Origin: an uncultured bacterium
Lineage (GTDB): Bacteria; Hydrogenedentota; Hydrogenedentia; Hydrogenedentales; CAITNO01
DNA length: 11,348 nt
Reading direction: 5' to 3'
Assembly (NCBI GenBank): GCA_937923585.1
Contig: CALDSM010000406.1
Coordinates: 1-11,348, forward strand
The notes below the pieces were generated by a model that worked only from the letters and a program-made list of their open reading frames with translations, ran no database searches and was not told the DNA's origin. Made by a program: the position numbers and the translations under genes. This document shows positions 1 to 10,000 of this stretch, in pieces (position 1 is the stretch's first letter; every line of letters starts with the position of its first letter).

Positions 1-1046
1 CCCTCGTAGGCGCCCATGTCCACGCCCGCACCTTGGGGACGCGTCACGCCGCGGATATCCACGGCGGGCGCGCCGTCGGTGGTGCCGGTGTCGATGCAGG
101 GTGAACCTGCCTGAAGCTGCGCACAGGCACCGCCGGCATCCACAAACAGCGGATCTGAGGCGATGTTGCCCGTGCCCGCATAGCCGCCCTGGATGTCGGA
201 ATAGGAGATTGCGGGAATGCTGCCGTCCCACCAGTTCGCGGAAGTCTCGTTGGGACTGTTACCCCACAGGATGCAGTTGGTCAGTTCGGCGCCGCCTGAG
301 ACAGCGCCGCCTTCGGTATCGCCCACCGACGCCGAGTTTCCGACGAAGGTGCAGTTGACGAGCGCATGGTTGTTGCCGTAGTAGCCGTGGGCGCGAAAGC
401 CGCCGCCCCCGCCCCAGCCCGCAGCGTTGCGGTGGAACACACAGTTCGTGAAAGTAACCGGACTTCCCGGCTGGGCTTGCGCGCCGGCGCCCGACTGGGC
501 TGAATTGTCCGCAAAGACGGTGGAATACACGTTTGCGCTGCAATCCATTTCGACCCATAGACCGCCGCCGCCGCCGGAATTGGCGGAATTGCGGACAACC
601 ATGCAGTTGGCCACGGTCAAACCGTAGGCGCCGTAGTAAGCAAGAATACCGCCGCCGTGTTCCGTCATGCCGCCACCCGCAATGCCGCCCGTCACCGTCA
701 GGCCGTCCAGGGTGCAGTTGCTCAGGACCCGGACAACGTGCCGTGCATTGCTGGCAGGCCCCCTGCCGTTCACGCCGCTGATGACAACGGGATTCGCTGT
801 CCAATCGCGCTGGTCACGGGCCGTCTCGTTCCCCGCGAAACCGCCGTAAATGGCGACATAGTCATACACCAGCAGACAACCGTCTTCATAGTTTGCGCGC
901 TGTTCATCGTACACACCGGCCTTGATCCAGACCTCTCCCCCGCCATCGTTGCCGGCTGCGTCCACCGCGGACTGGACATCCCGGAACGCCGTGGCCCATG
1001 TTTCACCGTTCCACGGTCCGGCGCTGTTCTCCCTGTCAACCCGGTA
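1..1046 (-). other. Right-handed parallel beta-helix 2 with choice-of-anchor-Q-like tail (reaches window edge)
   Basis: The 348 visible residues open 'YRVDRENSAGPWNGETWATA', then 'GGEVWIKAGVYDEQ' and 'IYGGFAGNETARDQRDW'. Coils with 'NC.F..N' steps follow ('TNCVFHRNA', 'VNCTFVGNSA'). It ends 'SDPLFVDAGGACAQLQAGSP' and 'GAGVDMGAYEG'. The last codon in the window corresponds exactly to base 3438 in helix 1, so the domain is essentially complete. The protein continues beyond base 1, where helix 1 would lead into an InlB-type repeat. Confidence 0.88.
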
Positions 1047-4000
1047 AGCGGTGTGTATACGCAATGTTGCATTGCGTGTGTCCGTCCAGCCACTGGCCAC
1101 GTTGGCGAAAGACACGAAGCCGTACCAGAAGCCATGCGACAGCGATTCAGCGGCGCTGGTAAGGGACATCGTCACCACGACTGACTCCCCGCCGCCCAGC
1201 GTGCCACCCGACGCGTCGGCTGCAAACCAGGATTCGGAGGCGCCCGCGGTCCAGTTGATGGGTACCGTGCCGAGGTTGGTCAGCGTGTATGCCTGGGACG
1301 CCGGCGTGAAGGGACCGCCGACAAACCCGGACGAATTCAATTCATCCCACGGGCTTACTTGCAGTCCTTCCTGAATATTGAGCCCCACATCGCGGCGGAA
1401 TGCAGTGCCCGAAACCGTGTTGGCAAACGTCACGGTGTCTGAATAGTAGTAACCGGGCACAAGCGCCTCGGCATTCGTGTTGAACGCCACCGTGACCACC
1501 ACCGAGGCGCCGGAGTCGAGCGTGCCGCCTGCAGGCGACACGGTGACCCACGGTTGCGTCGCCGATGCCGTCCATGGAACGGGACCAGAGCCCGCATTCG
1601 TAAGGGTGTAGTCCACGGAAGCCGGTGTGAAGGGACCGCCCATGTAGCCGGACGAATACAATTGATCCCCTGGGGCCAATTGCAGTCCTTCCGCGATTTC
1701 GAGCGACACGTCGCGACTGAATGTGGCACCCCAGGATACGTCCGCAAAAGTCACCGTGTCTAAATAGGAACCGGGCACGAGCGTCTCGGCATTCGTGTTG
1801 AACGCCACCGTAACCACCGCCGAGGCGCCGGGGTCAAGCGTGCCGCCTGCCGACGACAGGGTGACCCACGGTTGTGTTGCCAATGCTGTCCATGAAATGG
1901 GAGCAGAGCCCGCGTTTGTAAGGGTGTAGTCCGCGGAAGCCGGTGCAAAAGGACCGCCCAAGTAGCCGGACGAATGCAGTCCGTCCTCGGGGCCAATCAG
2001 CAGCCAGTCCGTAACCGTGAGCGACGCGGTCCTGTTGCGCGTGAAGCCGGTGAGTGTGTCCGTGAAGATTACGATGTCGGAATAGACGCCCGGTGGCAGG
2101 GATTCGGCGCCCGCATTGAGCGACACCGTGACCACGGTGGAATCGCCGGGATTGAGCGTGCCGCCCAAAGCGGACAGCGTAACCCACGGCTGGGCAGCCG
2201 AGACTGTCCATGGTATGGGAACGGCACCCGAGTTGGTCAGCGTGTAATCCACGGCGGCAGGCGCGAACGGGCCGCCCATATAACCGGACGAGACCAATCC
2301 TTCCACCGGGGTTATGGACAATCCCGAGCAGGACCCGAATGCGGTCAGGTCCGTGTTGCTGTAATCCGCGGGAACACCCGTGCCCCGGGACAATCCGACC
2401 ACGCCATGGGTGCAGTCAATCTGAAGCCAGGTGACCGTGATGTCACCGTTGAAGAACAGTTCAATTTGCGCGCTGTTTGAGTTTTGGTTGGAATACTCCC
2501 GCACATTCTCGAAGGTCACGACAACACGGTCCGCAAGCTGTTTCCAGGTCATCTGGCCCGGGTTTGCGTAAAGATCGTCAAATAACCATGAAATACGTGG
2601 CTGATTGAAGTGTGTGCCAAGACCGCCATAATACGCCGAGTTTCCACCGTTGAAGGTAAGGTAGCCGTTGCTGCCCACATAGATTGTCGAATAGGAGACG
2701 CCATAGAGCGACACCTGCTGGCCGTCCGCTAGGGTAACCTCGCTCCCGAAATCGTCCCCCGAACCCAGCGCGATTCCCCCGGCCGGGTCTGTCGGGAAAG
2801 CCATGGCCGGTTCGATGCAGGCACTGTAGAAGTCGCCCGAGCCGTTCGGACGGAAATGAATCGACACGTGGTCAAGATCATTGTTGCCCGACGAGAAATC
2901 CTGCGTGAAATACTGGCCCGCGACAGAATAGGTGAACGCGGACACCAGTGTGCCGGTGCCGCCGCCGGGATTGATTACGGTCACGTCCACCGTGCCCGCG
3001 GCATGCGGGGGGGTGGCGCAGGTGATGTAAAGGCTTCCATCGCCTGGATCAATCACCTGAACATTCGTCGCGTCAATGCCGTCAAACGTGACCCGCGTTA
3101 TCCCGGACAGGACAAAACCTGCTCCCTGGATGGTGACCACGCTTCCGCCGGTCGTCGAACCCTGGGCAGGGGTAACGGATGTCGGAACGGGGGAAATCTC
3201 CGAGAAGTTTGCCGTCACGGACTTGCTGCCGTCCATGACGATGCTGGCAGCCGGGGATGCACTTGTGATGTCGCCGGTCCATCCGGCGAACGAACTGCCC
3301 GCTGCCGGTGAAGCGAACAGCGGAACGATGTCGCCAAGCACAAAGGAATGGATCCCTTCGGTCGGTGTTGTGGTGCCGCTGCCCGCGGGAGATACCAGCA
3401 CTTCCAGCGTGACAATGTCGCCCGGTGCCGCCGCGCCCTCGTAGGCGCCCATGTCCACCCCCGCACCCTGGGGCCGTGCGATGCCGCGAATGTCCGTTGC
3501 GGGCGCGCCGGATGCCGTGCCCGTGTCAACGCACGGAGAACCGGCCTGGAGCTGCGCGCAGGCACCACCCGCATCCACGAACAGCGGGTCGGTATCGATA
3601 TTGCCCGAGCCCGGGTATCCCCCCTCCACACAGGAGTGGAGGACCGTGGAGGCGAAAGACGGGGTGTCGGATATCTCTGTACCGGTGGCAGCCGTGTCAC
3701 CCCAGAGAATGCAGTTGATCAGCGTCACGGTGGAGTCGCCCTGACTGGCAATACCGCCCCCCTCGTTGGCCATATTGCCTGTGAATGTGCAGTTCGTCAA
3801 GGCGATCACGGAGGAGACGCTCCCCATGCCTCCGCCAATGCCCCCTGTGGAATTGCCAGTGAACAGGCAGTTTGTCAATGTGACCGAGGAATTCAGATTA
3901 CCCACGCCGCCGCCGCCCAGTCCCGTTGACGAATTGCCCATGAATGCGCAATTCGTCATTACCGGAGAGGAGGAATCGTTGGCCATTGCACCGCCACCGG

Positions 4001-7000
4001 CGGAATACGCCGAGTTATCAATGAATGAGCAGTTCGATACGGTCGGGGAGGTGTTGTAGTTGTACATTCCACCGCCGTTGTCTGCATATCCATGGATAAC
4101 CATGAAGCCGTCCAAGACAGCGTTATTGGCGCCCCGCACACAGCGACGCATTCTTTCGCCATCAATGACGGCAACGTTGACTGCCCAATTGCGCTCACCC
4201 CGGGTGGTTTCCGTGCCGGCAAAGCCGCCGTAGAGATCGCAGAACGGCTGCATGGTTGCCACCACAGAACCGGGGGCGTTGGTATAAAAGCCCTCGGCAA
4301 CCCACACCTCTCCCGTCTGGCCGGATGCGACAACGGCGTTAATGCCCGTCTGGATGCTGGTGAACGCGGTGGCCCAGGTGGTTCCGTCTTCCATGCCGGA
4401 AGTGTTATCCACGTCCACGCGGACGACCACTTCGCCCGGTGTCCGGTAGGTGAACGCTGCTGCAAGGGTACCCGGCTCGCCGTCGGGGTTTATGACGACA
4501 ATGTCCACCACGCCCGCCGCATGGGCCGGTGCAATGCAGCGTATCAGGCCGCTGTGCACCACGGTCACGCCGGTGGCTTCAACACCGTCAAACAGCACAC
4601 GCGCGCCCGGCCCGGCGAAGGTGTCGCCGCTTATGCTGACCGGTGTCCCGCCCTCAATCCGTCCCGCTGCGGGGTTTACCGATGTCGGGTGCGGCCTTAG
4701 TACGTAATATTCGAATCCGCCGACAAGCGTTGCTTGCTGGCTGTCGGGATTAATCACCGTGACGTCCGCAACACCCTCGGCATGCGGCGGCGCCACGCAC
4801 CACAGGTAACCGTTGCCATACACCGTGACATCGCTGGCGTCCACGCCGTCAAAGAGCACGCGGGTGCCGGGGGTGTTCAGCCAGAAGTTCGTGCCGTAGA
4901 CATATACCCCGCACCCTCCGAGAGCGCACCGCGCCGGGTCCACGCCCGTGACCGTGGGAGCGGCCATCCCTGCCGTGACAGCCTGCGCCGTGGCGCTGGT
5001 CTGACCCAGGAAGTTGCCGGTGGTCAGGGTTACCGTGTAGGTGCCGGACCCGGCATAGGTGTGCACCGGTGTCTGGAACGTGAAGGGCTCCGGCGGCGTG
5101 TCGCGCTCGATGATGCCGCAGTGACCATAGTTCGACGCGTCGTTCCAAGTGCCCCCGGCAGCGTATTCGGCCCAGTTCTCTCCGGTCGAGCCGTTTGGTT
5201 CGCCCCCATTCCAGAAGAAATACCCCGGGGTTTCACCATTGGCCCAGACCCAATTGCCGTCCTGAGCCTCGTCCGTCAGACCGATGAAGAGCGGTATTCC
5301 CCTGTTTGCAAAGGTCCAGAACAGCCACGTGTTCTCACGCACATCATTGACCGTGGTCAGGTATCCACCCAGGTCCACGGCCGCCTGCTGCGCCTGATGC
5401 CATGTCAGGCCGCCTTCGGTCAGTCTGTAGTAGTGGCCCGTGAGCGGGCAATACTCCCAGTCCGTCTCTGTGAGACTCTGGCCGTCACCGAAGTTCCATG
5501 TCTTCCAGGTGGCAGGATAGGTTCCCGGAAGCGTTTCATCCGTACAGGCAAAGGTCAACGGGTCCACTGCGGGTGCCGTGGAACAGGCCGCCGCTGGCGC
5601 ATCGCCGTAGACATAGCCCTGCGGCAGCGTGGTCGAGACGCCGTCGGGATTGGTGATGACCACATCCACCACGCCGGCCGCATGCGGCGGGGCGCCGCAG
5701 GCCAGATAGGTGTCCCAGTAGCCATAGCCCACCGAAGCATAGGTCGTTTCGATGCCGTCAAAAGTGACATGCCAGGTCCCGGTCATGGGATACCCGGTTC
5801 CAGTGAAGATGACCTGATTGCCGCCCGCAACGGGTCCGTAGGGATAGTCGTAGCGGAGCACGACAGGCCCGCCGGCAGAATGTATGTACACCGGCCCCGC
5901 GGACAAAGCGCCGTATCCGGAGGCCGTGGTCAAGTACAGATACACCGGGTAGTCTCCCGGCAGCGCGTAGGTATGCTCGGGATTCTGTTCCGTGCTGGTC
6001 TGGCCGTCGCCAAAAGTCCAGTACCATGCCGTGATGGGCGAAGTGCCCGGCGTGGAGGTGTCGGTGAAAACGACATCCAGCGGGGCCGGACCGCTCAATG
6101 GCGACGCCTCAAAAGAGGCATTGGTCGGAATCTCATAGGCGACTCCGCCAATCAAAGTGCCCGACTGCAAGTCCGGATTGATCACGGTGATGTCCACCAC
6201 GCCCGGCGCATGGGCCGGTGCCACGCAGTACAGCCAGGTTTGGTCATAGACCCAAACCGAGGTGGCGTCCACCCCGTCAAAAAGCACGCGGGTGCCGGGA
6301 TCGTTCAGCCAGAAATTGGTGCCGTAGACGTAGATGCCGCCGCCTTCGGGCGGAAGAATTGCCGTATTTACGCCCGTTACGGTCGGGCTCGGATAGTCAT
6401 CCGTCATGATCTGTGTTGTGGCGGTGCTCTGGCCCAGGAAATTGCCGGTGGTCAGCGTGACCGTGTAGGTACCCGGCCCGGCATAGGTATGCACCGGATT
6501 CTGGAACGTGAAGGTCGGCGCTGTGTCACGCTCGATGATGCCCGGCACGCGGTAGTCACCACCCGCGTCGGCCCAATCTCCCTCGGTGCCCCACCATTGT
6601 GTCGCATAGACGGCAAAATCGTGACCTGCTTCCGTGCTGTCCGGCTGTCCCTGCTGCCAGAAACGATAATCGGAAGTCTCGCCGTTGGCCCATATCCAAA
6701 CCCCCTCGTCGGCCTCATCCGTCAAGCCGAGCCACAGTGGACCGGTAGGATAACCAAACACCCAAAACAGCCAAGAATTCTCTCGCACGTCATTGATGGT
6801 CGTCAGGTGGCCGCCCAAGGCTTCGGCCTGCTGTTCAGCCTCATGCCACGTCAGGTCGGGGTCAGTCAGCTTGTAGTAGTGGCCCGTCAGCGGGCAGTAT
6901 TCCCAACCCGTCTCCGTAAGGGCTTGGCCGTCGCCGAAATTCCAAGTCTTCCGGCTGATGGGACAGAATCCCGTAACCGATTCGTCGGTGCAGGTGAAGG

Positions 7001-10000
7001 AAGCCGGATTCGCCGTGGGCGCTGCGGAACAGGCGGCCACCGGCGCATCGCCGTAGATGTGGCCCTGCGATATCGTGGTGGTTTCACCATGGGGGTTAGT
7101 GACGGCTATGTCCACCACGCCCTCCGCGTGCGGCGGTGTGGTGCAAATCAGATAGTATCCCCATATGCCATAGACATCGTACCCAATGCCATAGTTGGTC
7201 GCTTCAACGCCGTCAAAGGTGGCGCGCCATGCACCCGGTCCCCAAATGCTGAACCCGGCTCCAACAAACTGGGCCGCCACACCTCCCGCCGTGGGGCTAT
7301 GAGAATAGTCCAAGCGCAGTATGGTCGGCGCACCGGTAACATTGACTGCAACCGTGGGCGCGGACAGATTTCCGTAGCCGGTTGCGGTGGTCAACTGCAA
7401 GGAGACCGTGTAGTCCCCCGGTGCCGCGTAGGTATGCTCGGGGTCCTGGTCGGTACTGGTCTGGCCGTCGCCGAAATTCCAACTCCAGGCCGTGACGGGC
7501 GAAGTGCCCGGCGTGGAGGTGTCGGTAAACTGCACGGGCAGCGGCGCCGGACCCGTCTGAGGTGACACCGTAAAGGATGCGTTTGTCGGAACTTCATAAG
7601 TGAGCCCGCCAACCAGGGTGCCCGACTGGTCGTCCGGATTGATTACCGTGACGTCCACGGTGCCCGCCGCGTGCGGCGGAGCCATACATTCAATCCACGT
7701 GTTGCCATAGACATAAACTGGACCGACATCCACGCCGTCAACAAGCACGCGCGGGGCCGGAGAATTGAGCCAGAAGTTGGTGCCATAGACATAGACCCAT
7801 GTGCCCTCCGGCGGAACCGTGGCCGGACTCACAGCCTCCACCGTCGGGGCGGGCGAACCCAATGTGACGGCCTCTGTTGTGGCGTTGGTCTGACCCAGGA
7901 AGTTGCGTACGGTCAAGGTGACGGTGTACGTACCCGCCGTGGCATAGGCATGCGCCGGGTTCTGGAATGTGAACTCCGGCAGCGTATCGCGCTCAATGAT
8001 GCCCGTCTGCCAACCGGAGCCATCATGGGGGCCGCAATCATTCCAGTCCCCTTGGCCGAACCGATTGATTTCCCCAAAGTCTTCCACGCCTGCGGCATTG
8101 TCCGGCTGGGCTGAAGCCCAGAATCGATAGTCGGACGTCTCCCCATTGGCCCACACCCATACGCCTTCTTCCGCCTCATCGGTCAGGCCTATCCAAAGCG
8201 GGCCGTTTTGGTAAGCGAACACCCAGAACAGCCACGAATTCTCGCGCACGTCGTTGACGGTGGTCAGGTAACCGCCTGCAGCCTCGGCCTGCTGCTCGGC
8301 CTCATGCCACGTGAGCCCACCATCGGTCAGCCTGTAGTAGTGGCCCGTCAGCGGGCAGTACTCCCAACCGGTCTCGGTCAGGCTTTGGCCGTCGCCGAAA
8401 TCCCATGCCTTCTGAACAATGGAATAGGTGCCCGTCACCGATTCATCAGTGCAGGTGAAGGTCAGCGGGTCAACCGTGGGTGTTGCCGAAAGGGACGCCA
8501 CCGGCGCGTCGCCATAGATGTAGCTCTGGGGCAGCGTGACCGTCTCACCGTAGGGGTTGGTGACAACCACGTCCACCACGCCCGCCGCATGCGGCGGCGC
8601 ATAGCTAATAAGATAATCTCCCCAATAGTAGTAACCGGAGATGTAGGGATTTTCCGCCTCAACCCCGTCAAAGGAAACGTGCCATGTTCCCGAAACATTG
8701 AATCCGGTTCCCAGGAATTCAGCCAGTCCACCTCCTGCCGTGGGGCCATAGGGGTAGTCGTAGCGAAACACGACGGGCGGCGGGACCGTGTCGGAGACGG
8801 TCACGGTGCGCGTGACCTCCGCCGCGTTGTTGTGGCCGTCGCCCACACTGTACGTGACCGTGTAGATTCCGTTGGTTCCCGAATCCACCGTGTCGCCGCC
8901 CATGACAATGTTGCCCGTCAGGTCGCCCGCGCAGAGGTCATTCGCCGTGGCGCCCAACTCTTCGTAGAGACCGCCCCGCTCAATCGTAATCTCGGCATTT
9001 CCGTTCAGCGTGATAACCGGTGCGATGGTGTCGGACACCGTCACCGTCCGAGTGACCGCGGTGGCGCTGTTCACGCCGTCGTCCACGTTATAAGTGACCG
9101 TGTACAAACCGGGTGTGTTCGTATCCACGGGACTGTCATACCACGGGACCAGGCCCGTCGCGCAGTTTTCGGTCGCCGTGGCACCCAACTCTTCGTACAC
9201 ACCGCCGCACTCCACCGTGACCGCGGCATCGCCGATAAGCGTTACCACCGGAGCCGTCGTGTCGGCAACCGTCACCGTCCGCACCACCGTGTCGGCGTTG
9301 TTCACGCCGTCACTCACGTTGTAGGTGACGTAGTAGGTGCCGGCAGCCGCCGTATTCACCGCGTCGCCGCCGACCGCAACCACCAGACCGGTCGCGCAGT
9401 TGTCCGTTGCCGTGGCGCCCTGCTCGGAGTATGTGCCGCCGCACTGCACCGTGACCTCCGCCTCGCCGTTGAGGCTGATGACCGGCGGGGTCGCGTCTCC
9501 CACCGTCACGATCGACGTGGCCGGATCGGCGCTTTGGCCGTTGCCGTCGTTCACCGTGTAAGTCACGGTGTACATGCCGCCAACGGAAGTGTTCACTGTG
9601 TCGCCACCCACCACAATACCGGCGGTCAGGTCACCGGCGCAGGCGTCCCATGCGGTGGCGCCCGAATCAACGTACACGGTTCCGCATTCGACGAAGTCGG
9701 TTCCCCACCAGTTGTTGAGGCTGACCACCGGCTTGACGGTATCCGTGACGGTCACCGTGCGCGAAACCGGGACGGCGCTGTTCACGCCGTCGTCCACGTT
9801 GTAGACGACTGAGTACACGCCGACCGCGGCCGTGTTCACGTCGTCGCTGGCAACCCAGGGAACCAGGCCGGTTGCGCAGTTGTCCGTGGCCGTGGCGCCC
9901 AACTCTTCGTACACGCCGCCGCACTCCACCGTGACCGCGGCATCGCCGACAAGCGTCATCACCGGAGCCGTCGTGTCGGCAACCGTCACCGTCCGCCACT

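Larger units (their letters stand above)
4701..8783 (-). repeat. ~485-aa super-repeat: TIG / PKD-with-CTLD / TIG / PKD (2.75 copies)
   Basis: The block reads TIG1, PKD::CTLD1, TIG2, PKDa; then TIG3, PKD::CTLD2, TIG4, PKDb; then TIG5, PKD::CTLD3, TIG6, where the final plain PKD is missing and TIG7 follows. Equivalent points fall at 8783, 7334 and 5870, so the periods are 1,449 and 1,464 bases. Odd-numbered and even-numbered TIGs form two distinct subtypes conserved between copies, which shows that a four-domain unit was duplicated rather than single domains. The linker 'YGDAP' precedes every CTLD-bearing PKD. Confidence 0.88.

Noticed and set aside
259..804. Minus-strand open frame of 181 codons in another phase, and other short minus-strand frames out of phase
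   Set aside because: They overlap the beta-helix and other domains in the wrong phase, are Arg/Cys-rich and low in complexity, and show no domain signature.
3435..4430. Beta-helix 1 as a pectate lyase or other polysaccharide-degrading enzyme
   Set aside because: The fold signature is present but no recognisable catalytic motif is; the 'NC.F..N..GGG' coils are typical of adhesive or structural helices.
4734..7565. A plus-strand open frame of 943 codons, with similar long plus-strand frames at 8208..9812, 4092..4700 and 3348..3929
   Set aside because: All are codon-aligned with the real minus-strand gene, and arise because its codon use rarely yields antisense stops. Their translations are Arg/His/Gly/Val-rich with no recognisable domain, while the minus strand gives clear TIG, PKD and CTLD motifs over the same bases.
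5100..8366. CTLD copies as variable proteins of a diversity-generating retroelement
   Set aside because: DGR targets usually vary near the C-terminus of the protein and lie beside a template repeat and reverse transcriptase. Here the CTLDs are internal, sit in the middle of a super-repeat, and nothing in the window resembles a reverse transcriptase or template copy.
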